Assembly: GCF_000022085.1 (NCBI RefSeq)
Contig: NC_011894.1
Coordinates: forward strand, 7,301,001 to 7,365,000
Reading direction: 5' to 3'
From: Methylobacterium nodulans ORS 2060
GTDB lineage: Bacteria > Pseudomonadota > Alphaproteobacteria > Rhizobiales > Beijerinckiaceae
DNA length: 64,000 nucleotides
Shown here piece by piece: positions 1 to 8,240 of the stretch. The notes under the pieces were generated by a model. The model saw only the letters and a list, made by a program, of their open reading frames with translations. It was not told the DNA's origin and did not search any database. A program made the position numbers and the translations under genes. Positions within the stretch are counted from its first letter, which is position 1. Every line of letters begins with the position of its first letter.

Positions 1-61
1 CGGCCCGTGAGCGCGCCCCGGCGCAGGTCCGCTCATGAGGCCGCCCGCATCCGTCTCTCGT

Positions 62-152
62 ACCAACGGTCGTTGAAAATGACCGTTGGTTCCGCTCTCG
101 AATTTTCGCCAAGCCTCTGACGAAGCCTTTGGCTTGGTGTCGAAAATTCGAG
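62..152. repeat. Two adjacent hairpins
   Basis: The first hairpin has perfect 10-base arms, ACCAACGGTC at 62-71 and its complement at 81-90. The second has perfect 12-base arms, CTCGAATTTTCG at 97-108 and its complement at 141-152. Inside the second, the pair AAGCC / GGCTT extends the stem. The second hairpin is AT-rich compared with its surroundings. Neither is followed by a clear T-run, so a terminator role is possible but not shown. Confidence 0.65.
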
Positions 153-307
153 ACAGGTCACCGGCCCGATGCGCGAGCATGCGCGGCAGCACTTGGCTTA
201 CGTCAGCAGCCTGGGCCGTTGGGATCAGTTCGCCACCGGCCCGGGCTGACCCCGACGGATGAAACCGCGGCTGAATGAGCGCTCCCGTTCATGGCAGCCC
301 CACCGGC

Positions 308-473
308 CCTCATGCTGAGGCGCGGGCGATCGCAGATCGCACTGGCGATCGAAGATCGCGCAGGCTGCCTCGAAGCACCCCTGAACGTTCGTCCAAATCA
401 GGGTGGGCAGGAGCACCGGTCCGGGGTGCTTCGAGGCTACGCGATCTTCGATCGCCAGCACCTCAGCATGAGG
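308..473. repeat. Long imperfect inverted repeat of a dispersed family
   Basis: The left arm carries CCTCATGCTGAGG (308-320), GGCGATCGAAGATCGCG (344-360) and GCCTCGAAGCACCCC (367-381). The right arm carries the exact complements in reverse order at 423-437, 440-456 and 461-473. The same modules recur at 27427, 42315, 43816 and 44086, so this is a dispersed palindromic repeat. No coding capacity is apparent. Confidence 0.8.
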
Positions 474-506
474 AGCGGGGCGGGTGCCATGCACGTCAGG
501 TTCGAT

Positions 507-1499
507 TTAGGTGCCCCGCCGCGCCACTGCCTCCTCCATCAGCGAGCGGATCGCCGCGCGCACCGGTTCGGGCGTGTCGTCGCGGGCGAACTTGGCCTCG
601 ATCGCCTCGCGGATCAGCGCACCGTCGTCGCTGCGGGCGAGGTCCGTGGCGGTCTCGGCGCGCAGGAGCGACACGAAGGCGCTCTCGACAGGCGCCTCGG
701 GCCGCGCGGGCGCGACCTGCCGGCCCGTGAGGTCGAACACCTCGGTCTGGTGCGGCAGGGGTTCGGCCACGGGCGCGAGGTCCGCCCCCAGGATCCAGGC
801 CGCCGGCTCATGCGCGATGAGGTCGACCGAGCCCCGGGTGATGGTGCCGGGATTGAACCAGACCGTGCCACCGACCGTGACCGGCGCGTGGCGCCTGTGC
901 ACATGGCCGTTCACCGCCAGCGCGCAGCCGAGAATCGCATGCGGCGGCACCGCCCCCGGATAGCCCGCCCCGAAGGCGAGGTCGTGGTGGGTGAGCCAGA
1001 GGACGCGGTCCGCCTCCGGCATCAGGCCGCGCACATCGGCCGGGATCGCCTGCCCGTAGGGCGTCACTCCGACGCCGAGCCGCCTGCCCCCGAGGGCGAA
1101 CTGCGCCACGGGGCCGGATTCGGGGGCGACGTCGAGGACGTCGCTCACCGCCAGCACCGCGAGGCTGTCCCCGTCCGAGAGGCGCGTGTGGCGGATGTCG
1201 TGGTTGCCGACATTGGCGAGCGGCCGGTGGCGAAACCCTTTCAGGATGCGGATGAGGCGGGCCTTCAGGCTCTCGTCGGGTTCGACCGGATGCTCGAACA
1301 GGTCGCCGAGCAGCACCGGCGCGAGGTCGCGGGCATTCGCCACCGCCACGCAATGGTCGAGCTTGGCGAGCACCGGCCCGGGCCAGTCCGGATCCTTGCG
1401 GCGGCCGGGCCGCCGGGAGGCCAAGTGCGGATCCCCGATGAGGAGGAGGCCCGCGCAGGGCACAGGCGGGGCGTCGAGACGCTCGCGGCCGAGGATCAT
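507..1499 (-). CDS. Mre11/SbcD-like metallophosphoesterase
   Basis: This 330-residue protein belongs to the calcineurin-like phosphoesterase fold, whose members hydrolyse phosphodiesters with two metal ions. The metal-binding motifs appear in order: GDPH (22-25), GDLFEH (65-70), GNHD (98-101), THHD (170-173) and NGHVH (197-201). Mre11 and SbcD nucleases use the same set. Its ATG overlaps the stop of the upstream Rad50-like gene by four bases (ATGA), so the two are translationally coupled, as sbcD and sbcC usually are. It is shorter than a typical SbcD (about 400 residues) and I cannot identify a separate capping domain. A nuclease working with the ATPase is the likely role, and the substrate is unknown. 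A general phosphoesterase is the alternative. Confidence 0.85.
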   Translation of the reverse strand: MILGRERLDAPPVPCAGLLLIGDPHLASRRPGRRKDPDWPGPVLAKLDHCVAVANARDLAPVLLGDLFEHPVEPDESLKARLIRILKGFRHRPLANVGNHDIRHTRLSDGDSLAVLAVSDVLDVAPESGPVAQFALGGRRLGVGVTPYGQAIPADVRGLMPEADRVLWLTHHDLAFGAGYPGAVPPHAILGCALAVNGHVHRRHAPVTVGGTVWFNPGTITRGSVDLIAHEPAAWILGADLAPVAEPLPHQTEVFDLTGRQVAPARPEAPVESAFVSLLRAETATDLARSDDGALIREAIEAKFARDDTPEPVRAAIRSLMEEAVARRGT

Positions 1500-3442
1500 G
1501 CGGCCTCCGGGCGGAGCGGCGCGTGCCGGTGGCCGTCGAGCAGGGTGCCGGGGGCGGCGGGGCCGCCGCAGGCCGGGCAGCGCCCGCCCGTCGCGGCGAG
1601 CAGAGCCGCCGTCTCGGCCTCGATGGCGGCGAGGCCCGCCTCGGCCTCGGCCACCCGCGCCGTCGCGGCGGCGAGCGTGGCGGCCAGGTCCTGCAGGCGG
1701 GCGGCGGCGCTTAAGGACGGCGCGTTCTGCGCCAGGGCGGGGGCGGCCGGCGGCAGCGCGCCGAGCGCCTGCGCGCGGGCTTGGGCTCGGGCGAGATCGC
1801 GGGTCAGGCGCGCGAGCACCGTCGCATGCCGCTCGGCCGCGGCGCTCGCCCGCGGCACCGGCAGGCCGGCGGGCAGCGCAGCCAGGACGGCCGCCTGCGC
1901 GGTCGCGCGGGCGAGCCCGCCGGAGGCGGCAAGCAGGCGCTGGCCTACGCCCTCGCGATGACGCGCCTCGGCGAGCAGGCGGCCGAGATCCGCCACCCCC
2001 TCGGGGGCGGGCAGCGCGATCAGGGCCGCGCTCCGCGCCGCGGCGGCTGCGCGCGCCCGGGAGAGCCGCGCGAGTTCGGCGGCCCGGCCCTCGACCGCGC
2101 GCAGCCGCGCCGCGCCCGCGGCGATGCGGCCCGCCTCCTCGCGCAGATCCGCCACGGCGGCGCTTAAGGTGTCGAGTTCCGCGAAGGGCTCCAGGAGGTC
2201 GCGCAGGGCGGTGATGCGCCGCTCGCCCTCGCGCACGATGCGCTGGTCATCGACGATGCGCTCGCGTTGGAGCGCCTGCATGTCGCGGATGTAGCCGGCC
2301 TCGCGGCCGATCGACAGCACGGCGGAGCGCTTGGGCGCCTTCTCGCCGAGCAGGAAGACCGGGAACTTCTGGTGCGCGACATGCACCTCCAGCTCCTCGA
2401 CCCGGGTGATGCCGAAGAGCCGGTCGACCCAGTCCGGCACGTCCCGCCCGCCGGTCTCGAGATGCGCGCCGTTCTCGACGACGAGGGAGCCGTCCGGCTC
2501 GTGCAGCGACCAGAGATTGACGGGCGTGCGCTTCGGCTGGCGCACGAAGCGTAAGGTGCGCCCGCCCGCGACCCCGATCTCGATGCGGGCCGCGGGCTTG
2601 CCGGCCCGCACTAGTCCGTCGCGGGCCTCGCCGTAGAAGACGGCCCGCAGCGCCCGGATCACCGTGGACTTGCCGCGGTTGTTCGGGCCGACGAGCGCGT
2701 TGACCCCGGGGCCGAGAGGCAGCGTGGCGTCGGCGAAGCCCTGGACGTCGGTGAGGCGGATGAAGCGGAAGCCCGTCGCATCCGGCGCCCATTCGGCGGC
2801 GCAGACCTCGGCCGGCCCGTCGATCAGCACGCCGCTCGCCGGGTGGCCGCCGATGCGGCTCACCCGCGTGGCGGGGCCGAAGCCCGCGGTGTCGTGGTGC
2901 GAGATGGCGAGGCATTGCAGCCCGAGCCGCGCCGCCCCGTCCTCCAGCACTCGGTAGAAGGCCGGCACGCGGTCCGGCGCGATCCAGCAATCGGCCTCGT
3001 CGAGCGCGATGAAGCGCCCGACCCCGGCCTTCACCACCGCGATCAGCCGCAGCGCCATGCCGACCACGTTGGTCATGGCGCCGCCATTGTCCTCCAGGAC
3101 GTCCTCGCGGCCCCCGTCCGGGCGCAGGAGCCCGATATCGAGGGCCGGCAGGCCGCGCTCGGTGGTGAGTTCGAGGGAGACCGGCTTCTCGCCCGGCAGC
3201 ACCTCCTGCACCAGGGCCGAGAGCAGCGTCTCGAAGCTCGCGAGGCTGCGCTGATGCGTCTCCTGCTGCAATTCGCGCAGGCAGAGGTCCACCGCATCGC
3301 GCAGGTCGAGCCGCCCCTTGGCGGCGGCCACCGCCCGGACGCGCTCGTCCCTCTCGTCGATGAGCGCGGCGCGGCGGGCCTCGGCCCGGGCGAGCGCGCG
3401 GCCGAGCCGCTCGACGGCGCGGGCCGCCTCGTCGGGAGCCAT
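1496..3442 (-). CDS. Circularly permuted Rad50/SbcC-like ATPase with C-terminal zinc hook
   Basis: This 648-residue protein has all the parts of a Rad50-type ATPase in an unusual order. Residues 1-75 look coiled-coil. A signature-like segment (EDNGGAMTNVVGMALRL, from 117), a Walker B (FIALDEAD, acidic pair D148-E149) and a His-loop (AISHHD, 179-184) follow. Only then comes the Walker A (GPNNRGKST, 252-260), after FRFIRLTDVQGF, a typical start of a Rad50 N-terminal lobe. An Ala/Arg-rich coiled coil spans about 380-615 and ends at CPAC (622-625), a zinc-hook motif, near the C-terminus. Canonical Rad50 runs Walker A, coil, hook, coil, Walker B, so this protein is permuted at the hook. It is coupled upstream to a 99-residue coiled-coil protein and downstream to an Mre11-like nuclease. 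DNA-end processing or repair is inferred from these families. Confidence 0.85.
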   Translation of the reverse strand: MAPDEAARAVERLGRALARAEARRAALIDERDERVRAVAAAKGRLDLRDAVDLCLRELQQETHQRSLASFETLLSALVQEVLPGEKPVSLELTTERGLPALDIGLLRPDGGREDVLEDNGGAMTNVVGMALRLIAVVKAGVGRFIALDEADCWIAPDRVPAFYRVLEDGAARLGLQCLAISHHDTAGFGPATRVSRIGGHPASGVLIDGPAEVCAAEWAPDATGFRFIRLTDVQGFADATLPLGPGVNALVGPNNRGKSTVIRALRAVFYGEARDGLVRAGKPAARIEIGVAGGRTLRFVRQPKRTPVNLWSLHEPDGSLVVENGAHLETGGRDVPDWVDRLFGITRVEELEVHVAHQKFPVFLLGEKAPKRSAVLSIGREAGYIRDMQALQRERIVDDQRIVREGERRITALRDLLEPFAELDTLSAAVADLREEAGRIAAGAARLRAVEGRAAELARLSRARAAAAARSAALIALPAPEGVADLGRLLAEARHREGVGQRLLAASGGLARATAQAAVLAALPAGLPVPRASAAAERHATVLARLTRDLARAQARAQALGALPPAAPALAQNAPSLSAAARLQDLAATLAAATARVAEAEAGLAAIEAETAALLAATGGRCPACGGPAAPGTLLDGHRHAPLRPEAA

Positions 3443-3443
3443 C

Positions 3444-3743
3444 TCAGCGTCTCTCGGTCAGGCCGTCGAGCCGGTCCTGCACCGCCCGCAGCGCCTCCGC
3501 GAAGGCCTCGACCCGGCGGGCATTCTCGGCGCGCATCTCCTCGATCATCGCCCGGATCGCCGCCTCGTCGTCCGTGCCGAGCTCCTCCCGGGCTTGGGCG
3601 CGGGCGGCCTCCAGCTCGGCGGTCAGGCGCTCGACGTCGCTCTCGGCCCGGATCCGGTCGGCGCGCAGGCGCTCATAGGCGGGACGCAGCGCCTCCAGGC
3701 GCTTGAGCGCCTCGGTCTCCTGGCTCGTCCGGCTCCGCTCCAT
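3444..3743 (-). CDS. Small coiled-coil protein, first gene of the Rad50-Mre11-like operon
   Basis: This 99-residue charged protein is predicted to be almost entirely helical coiled coil, rich in Glu, Arg, Ala and Leu, with no cysteine or recognisable domain. Its stop and the ATG of the ATPase gene form TGAGATG, one base apart and in a different frame, so the genes are translationally coupled and this is not a simple frameshift. The ATPase has a short N-terminal coil (about 75 residues) and a long C-terminal coil (about 235). This protein could supply the missing part of the shorter arm. That is an inference from length and position. I know no named family for it. Confidence 0.75.
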   Translation of the reverse strand: MERSRTSQETEALKRLEALRPAYERLRADRIRAESDVERLTAELEAARAQAREELGTDDEAAIRAMIEEMRAENARRVEAFAEALRAVQDRLDGLTERR

Positions 3744-3949
3744 GCTGCTCCCCGTCTTGTCCGTCCCTGAAGTGGCATCCCGCGCCCCGGCGCGCCAGGG
3801 GCCCGGCCGGCTTCCGGGTTGTTCCAGGAATGTTCGCGCGGGCCCATTGACGCCTGTCTCAAATCAGCCCAGTGTTCCTCATCTGTTCCATAGATCGGGT
3901 GCCGGCGCCAGCGCGGCACGGGCCCGCACCGGAGCCGGGAGTCCTGACG

Positions 3950-4348
3950 ATGGCGGCGACCTGCCTCGACGACGCGGTGCTGTTCGAGAACCGGGATTGG
4001 GTCCTGTCCGAGGAGGGGCTGGAGCATCGCGGCACCGGCTACTTCATCGCCCGCGGCACGGTGGCGGCCAAGCGCCCGGACGGCTACTGGGACTGGCCGC
4101 TGCACCTCTCCGAGAAGGCGTGGTGCGGCGTGCGCAGCTTCCGGGAGGCCTTTCTGGCGGCGCTCGCCGCCTACGGCATCGTGCCGGATTCGAAGCTCAC
4201 CCTGTCCTTCGCGCTGGGCTTCGGCACGCGGCTTCCCGGCCCGGAGACGGACGGCTTCGTGCCGCTCGCCGACCTCGTGCGCCTGACGCCGCCCGCACCG
4301 CGGAAGGTGGCGGTGCGCGCCCCCCGGGCGCTCGCCGTGGGCGCGTGA
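3950..4348 (+). CDS. Hypothetical protein
   Basis: This 132-residue soluble protein starts MAATCLDDAV. I chose ATG 3950 over an in-frame ATG at 3872 because a GGGAG ribosome-binding site lies just upstream and the longer N-terminus is Pro/Arg-rich and looks non-coding. The central part is aromatic (GYWDWPLHLSEKAWCG) and followed by a predicted helix, SFREAFLAALAAYGI. There is no signal peptide or membrane segment. It is divergent from the Rad50-Mre11-like operon and shares its roughly 200-base upstream region. I do not recognise the family. Confidence 0.65.
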   Translation: MAATCLDDAVLFENRDWVLSEEGLEHRGTGYFIARGTVAAKRPDGYWDWPLHLSEKAWCGVRSFREAFLAALAAYGIVPDSKLTLSFALGFGTRLPGPETDGFVPLADLVRLTPPAPRKVAVRAPRALAVGA

Positions 4349-4384
4349 GGCGTCAGGACTTCACCACCGCGGTGACCGCGAACA

Positions 4385-4816
4385 TCAGCGTGCATCCGTT
4401 ACCGCGTCGATGCGGTCCGCAAGCTCCTCACCTTTTAGAGTGATCTGCGAACCGATGGATTGAACGCGATTCTGCAGCTCTTGCTCGGTCACTTTGAGGC
4501 GTTCGAGTTCCGCCTGAGCTGCGGGCTTGCCACTCACCAGGACAGGATCCGGATCGACGGAGATGAGGATTTCTCCTCGCTTCACGCCCTGTCCTTCACG
4601 TACGGCGATGCGCTGTATCCGGCCTGGTCGAGGAGCGTCAATCCTTACAATCTGTGGGTCGGCAGTTAAAAAACTGCTGACTTGTTCACGGCGAGAAAAG
4701 CTGGCTGACAAAGGGAAAATCGCCAAGCCCATGGCGGCGAAAATAAACACCCAACAAACATTGGCCCAGGCCTGACCTGGGCCAATGTCAATCTTATTCT
4801 TGATCGTAAGAGCCAC
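4385..4816 (-). CDS. Truncated HlyD-type membrane fusion protein
   Basis: The 143 residues match the N-terminal third of an HlyD-family periplasmic adaptor, the link between an inner-membrane transporter and an outer-membrane channel in type I secretion. There is a cytoplasmic start, one membrane segment (about 18-38), a biotinyl/lipoyl-like half (about 55-100, with APRPGRIQRIAVREGQGVKRGE) and the start of a coiled-coil hairpin before the stop. Family members are about 400 residues, so the second lipoyl half and barrel domain are missing. No ABC transporter or outer-membrane partner is nearby. Codon choice and base composition are less GC-rich than in the neighbours, suggesting acquired DNA that has decayed. 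It follows the 62-residue membrane protein by 12 bases. Confidence 0.7.
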   Translation of the reverse strand: MALTIKNKIDIGPGQAWANVCWVFIFAAMGLAIFPLSASFSRREQVSSFLTADPQIVRIDAPRPGRIQRIAVREGQGVKRGEILISVDPDPVLVSGKPAAQAELERLKVTEQELQNRVQSIGSQITLKGEELADRIDAVTDAR

Positions 4817-4828
4817 TCAATATGTGCC

Positions 4829-5017
4829 CTATCTATGCCGTAGAGCTCGCTGGATGAAGAAAACGACGCAAAATACCGCGAACATTGGTAGTCCAACAGA
4901 GGTCTGGCTGACCCCGAAGACTTTCTCTCCCAAGCTTCCAATGCCAATTGCGGCTGCTGCGAGCATTAACGCGAAAAGAAGGTCATCGATCACACGAACT
5001 GGAATTGATGGCATCAT
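4829..5017 (-). CDS. Small two-segment membrane protein
   Basis: This 62-residue protein has two hydrophobic stretches, about residues 11-27 and 40-55, and a basic tail (QRALRHR). A strong ribosome-binding site (AAGGGAGAGAA) precedes a double ATG. It lies 12 bases upstream of the truncated HlyD-type gene, so they form a two-gene unit in a lower-GC stretch. A role as a partner of the former secretion adaptor is possible but only inferred. I do not recognise the family. Confidence 0.6.
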   Translation of the reverse strand: MMPSIPVRVIDDLLFALMLAAAAIGIGSLGEKVFGVSQTSVGLPMFAVFCVVFFIQRALRHR

Positions 5018-5026
5018 TTCTCTCCC

Positions 5027-5260
5027 TTAGCCGTGTGCGATTTTATTCTCAATCCAGAGAGATTTCCAATCTTGTTCAGGATCGCCGATGAGCCGCGTGA
5101 GCCGATACTCGGTCTTCTCGCCGGTCTCGACCAGGGTGATCTCGATCATCCAGTCGCCGCTCTCCAGCGGGTAAAGCGCACGGCCGACCTGGTACTTCGG
5201 CCCAAGCGGGCCGAAGCTCTTGATCGCGCCGACTGGAATCGGCGGCTGGCTGCATGTCAC
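5027..5260 (-). CDS. Small conserved protein resembling DUF5397
   Basis: This 77-residue soluble protein starts at a GTG (5260). It has the pattern PVGAIKSFGPLGPKYQVG, then GDWMIEITLVETGEKTEYRL, which I recall from the DUF5397 family of short alphaproteobacterial proteins often found near plasmid or island genes. Function is unknown. A predicted all-beta fold with alternating charged and hydrophobic residues fits a small barrel. It sits at the edge of the lower-GC stretch with the HlyD fragment. The family assignment comes from memory of the motif. Confidence 0.6.
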   Translation of the reverse strand: MTCSQPPIPVGAIKSFGPLGPKYQVGRALYPLESGDWMIEITLVETGEKTEYRLTRLIGDPEQDWKSLWIENKIAHG

Positions 5261-5288
5261 TCACCCGACGGGAGAGCGCCATCCTATC

Positions 5289-6992
5289 CTACTCCGCCGC
5301 CTTCTGCTCCCGGCTCGCCAGGAAGGCCGCATGCTCCTCGACGAGCGCACCCGACAGCGCCCGGGCGATCAGCGCCCGGGTCTCGGCGACGCCGTAGAGG
5401 GCGACGAAGGAGCCGAAGCGGGGGCCGCGGGCCTCGCCGAGCAGCGTGCCGTAGAGCGTGGTGAACCAGGTCTGCGCCACGCCCGGGCGCCCGTCCGGGC
5501 TCTTGGCCTTGCCGGAGAGGTCCGGGTAGTGCCGCCGGCCGACCTCGTAGACGACGGCCTGCAATTCCTCCGGATCGGTCGAGCCCTCGTGTGCGGCGAG
5601 CGTCGCCGACAGGTCGGCGAGGGCCGCGATCGCCGCGGCGTCGGGCGCCCGGTACTGCTTGGCCGGCCGCACGAAGTCCCGGTAGTAGCGCACCGCGTGG
5701 TGCACCAGCCGGTCGAGGCGCGGCTGCGTCTGCGGCGAGACCTCCGGCGCGTAGCGGCGGATGAAGCCCCAGAGCACGGCCGGATCCTCGGTATTCGCCA
5801 CCGCCACCAGGTTGAGCAGCATCGCGAAGCTGATGGCGCTGCCGCCCGCCACCAGCTCCGGCGCCGGCGGCGAGCCCGCATGGATGTGCCAGACCGGGTT
5901 GCCGAGCTTCAGCTTCGGCTCCTGGCCCGGGAATTTTTCCAGGAACGACAGGTAGTCGTCGACGTGGCGCGGGATCACGTCGAAGTGCAGACGCTTGGCC
6001 TCGCGCGGCCTGTTGTACATGAACAGCGCGAGGCTCTCGGGCGTGCCATAGGCCAGCCACTCGTCGATGGTGAGGCCGTTGCCCTTGGACTTCGAGATCT
6101 TCTGGCCCTTCTCGTCAAGGAAGAGCTCGTAGTTGAAGCCCTCGGGCGGCTCGGCGCCGAGCGCGCGGGCGATCTGGCCCGACAGCTTGACCGAGTCGAT
6201 CAGGTCCTTGCCGGCCATCTCGTAATCGACGCCGAGCGCCACCCAGCGCATGGCCCAGTCGGGCTTCCACTGCAGCTTGGTGTGGCCGCCGGTCACCGGG
6301 GTCTCGTAGCGCTCGCCCGTGGCCGGGTCGCGCCAGACGATGGTGCCGGCGCCCACCCTCACCTCGTCGATCGGCACCTGCATGACGTGGCCGGTGACGG
6401 GATGAAGCGGCAGGAAGGGCGAGTAGGAGGCCGAGCGCTCGGCCCGCAGCGAGGGCAGCATCACCGCCATCACGGCGTCGTAGCGCTCCAGCACCCGCAG
6501 CAGCGTCGCGTCGAACAGGCCGGCCCGATAGCAGTCGGTGGCCGAGCGGAACTCGTAGTCGAAGCCGAAGGAATCGAGGAAGCGGCGCAGCTCCGCGTTG
6601 TTGTGCGCGCCGAAGCTGTCATGCGTGCCGAACGGATCGGGCACGGCGGTGAGCGGCTTGTTGAGATTCTCGGCGAGGAGCGCCCGGTTCGGCACGTTGT
6701 CCGGCACCTTGCGTAAGCCGTCCATGTCGTCCGAGAAGGCGATCAGCCGGGTCGGCACGGCGTCGTTGGTGAGCACCCGGAAGGCGTGGCGCACCATCGA
6801 GGTGCGGGCGACCTCCCCGAAGGTGCCGATATGCGGCAGCCCCGAGGGTCCGTAGCCGGTCTCGAACAGCACCTCCGCCTTCGGCGACCGCTCGAGCCGT
6901 GCGACGAGTTTGCGCGCCTCCTCGAAGGGCCATGCCGCGGAGGTCGCAGCGGCGTCGAGGAGGGCGGGGTCGATGCGGAGCGGGGCGGACAT
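5289..6992 (-). CDS. lysK: Lysine--tRNA ligase, class I
   Basis: This 567-residue enzyme charges tRNA-Lys with lysine using ATP. It is the class I form, found in most archaea and in alphaproteobacteria, and is unrelated to the class II LysS of E. coli. The class I ATP-binding signatures are visible: a HIGH-type motif in [12 protein letters not shown] (HIGT at 54-57) and a KMSKS-type motif in KISKSKGNG near residue 297. Length matches the family (about 520-570). The ATG at 6992 has no in-frame competitor close by. It appears monocistronic, and the next gene upstream on this strand ends 95 bases away. As no other LysRS is seen in the window, this is probably the housekeeping enzyme. Confidence 0.97.
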   Translation of the reverse strand: MSAPLRIDPALLDAAATSAAWPFEEARKLVARLERSPKAEVLFETGYGPSGLPHIGTFGEVARTSMVRHAFRVLTNDAVPTRLIAFSDDMDGLRKVPDNVPNRALLAENLNKPLTAVPDPFGTHDSFGAHNNAELRRFLDSFGFDYEFRSATDCYRAGLFDATLLRVLERYDAVMAVMLPSLRAERSASYSPFLPLHPVTGHVMQVPIDEVRVGAGTIVWRDPATGERYETPVTGGHTKLQWKPDWAMRWVALGVDYEMAGKDLIDSVKLSGQIARALGAEPPEGFNYELFLDEKGQKISKSKGNGLTIDEWLAYGTPESLALFMYNRPREAKRLHFDVIPRHVDDYLSFLEKFPGQEPKLKLGNPVWHIHAGSPPAPELVAGGSAISFAMLLNLVAVANTEDPAVLWGFIRRYAPEVSPQTQPRLDRLVHHAVRYYRDFVRPAKQYRAPDAAAIAALADLSATLAAHEGSTDPEELQAVVYEVGRRHYPDLSGKAKSPDGRPGVAQTWFTTLYGTLLGEARGPRFGSFVALYGVAETRALIARALSGALVEEHAAFLASREQKAAE

Positions 6993-7086
6993 GGTTTCTC
7001 GATGACCCGGATGCGGGCGCTAGGCTTGAAAGAGGTTCAGGCCGCGCACCCTATGGAGTGCGTCCCCCCGGGTCAACGAAGCTCGG

Positions 7087-8094
7087 TCAGGCGAGTGTCG
7101 GCTCGGGCGCCCGCGCCCCCTGGAGCCCGGCCAGGATCTCGTAGGAGCGCAGCCGGGCCCGGTGGTCGTAGATCGCCGCCGCCACCATGATCTCGTCGGC
7201 CTGCGTGCGGGCGACGAACGCCTCCAGGCCCTGGCGCACGGTCTCCCTGGCGCCGACGAACGAGCAGGCGAGCATGCGCGAGGCCTGCACCTTCTCCTCG
7301 GGCGACCAATAGGCGTCGATGTCGTCGATCGGCGGCAGGAGCTGGCCGCGGGTGCCGCGGAACAGGTTGGTGAAGGATTGCTGGGGTGAGGTGAACAGGT
7401 GGCGCGCCTCTGCGTCGGTCTCCGCCGCGATCACGTTGACGCCGACCATGGCGTAGGGGCGGTCGAGCTGGGCGGAGGGCTCGAAGCGGGAGCGGTAGAC
7501 GTCGAGGGCCTGCATCAGGGCGTCGGGCGCGAAATGGGACGCGAAGGCGAAGGGCAGGCCCAGCATCGCGGCGAGCTGCGCCCCGAACAGGCTGGAGCCG
7601 AGGATCCAGAGGGGCACCTGCGTGCCGGCTCCGGGCACCGCCTGGACCACCTGCCCGGGCTGCACGGGCCCAAGCAGCGCCTGGAGTTCGAGCACGTCCT
7701 GCGGGAAGGTGTCGGCGGCGGAGGGGTCGCGCCGCAGCGCCCGGAGCGTGCGCCCGTCGGTGCCGGGGGCGCGGCCGAGCCCGAGATCGATGCGGCCCGG
7801 ATGCAGGGAGGCGAGCGTGCCGAACTGCTCGGCGATCACCAGGGGCGCATGGTTCGGCAGCATGATGCCCCCGGCCCCAACCCGGATGCGCTGCGTCCCC
7901 GCCGCCACATGGGCGATCACCACGGCGGTCGCGGCGCTGGCGATGCCGACCATGTTGTGGTGCTCGGCGAGCCAGTAGCGGGTGTAGCCGAGCGCCTCCG
8001 CGCGGCGCGCGAGGTCGAGGGTGTTGGCCAGCGCGTCGGCGGGCGTGGCGCCGAGCGGGATCGGCGCGAGGTCGAGGACGGAGAAGGGCGGCAT
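7087..8094 (-). CDS. LLM-class flavin-dependent oxidoreductase
   Basis: This 335-residue protein is a luciferase-like monooxygenase of the YhbW/MsnO8 type, a TIM-barrel enzyme that uses reduced flavin. Characteristic segments are the N-terminal [28 protein letters not shown] with its conserved His pair, [20 protein letters not shown] and the [10 protein letters not shown] loop. I chose ATG 8094 ([11 protein letters not shown]) because it gives the normal family start. The longer upstream frame only adds Pro/Arg-rich residues. The substrate cannot be told from sequence. It lies between lysK and rsr, about 150 bases from the rsr stop, with no clear functional link. Confidence 0.88.
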   Translation of the reverse strand: MPPFSVLDLAPIPLGATPADALANTLDLARRAEALGYTRYWLAEHHNMVGIASAATAVVIAHVAAGTQRIRVGAGGIMLPNHAPLVIAEQFGTLASLHPGRIDLGLGRAPGTDGRTLRALRRDPSAADTFPQDVLELQALLGPVQPGQVVQAVPGAGTQVPLWILGSSLFGAQLAAMLGLPFAFASHFAPDALMQALDVYRSRFEPSAQLDRPYAMVGVNVIAAETDAEARHLFTSPQQSFTNLFRGTRGQLLPPIDDIDAYWSPEEKVQASRMLACSFVGARETVRQGLEAFVARTQADEIMVAAAIYDHRARLRSYEILAGLQGARAPEPTLA

Positions 8095-8240
8095 CCCGGG
8101 CTCCCGTGGTTGGCATGACCCCCGGGGGAGAGTTCTGGCTCGGATCGACGCGATGCAAGCCCGCCCGGGGCGGGCGTGGCATGCACGGGTCGCGCAGGAC
8201 GGATGGGCGGGCGGCTCCCGAGGAAGCCGCCCGCCCTGTC

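Larger units (their letters stand above)
1..506. other. Intergenic region with no gene, rich in inverted repeats
   Basis: I see no convincing gene here. The overlapping frames run through palindromes and have no family features. The stretch holds two hairpins (62-90 and 97-152) and a long imperfect inverted repeat (308-473), each listed separately. The phosphoesterase gene on the minus strand ends at 507, so these structures lie downstream of its operon and could act as a transcription barrier. That role is inferred. Confidence 0.6.

Noticed and set aside
308..473. CRISPR array
   Set aside because: The repeats are inverted, irregular and not separated by unique spacers of constant length.
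291..1961. Long frame of 556 codons on the plus strand
   Set aside because: It runs antisense to the phosphoesterase and ATPase genes. High GC gives long antisense frames. No family features.
4385..4816. Complete HlyD adaptor with a sequencing frameshift
   Set aside because: No continuation of the adaptor is found in other frames beyond 4385, so truncation is more likely than a frameshift.
5220..6716. Long plus-strand frame antisense to lysK
   Set aside because: lysK has complete class I synthetase motifs on the other strand. The antisense product is His/Arg/Gly-rich without features.
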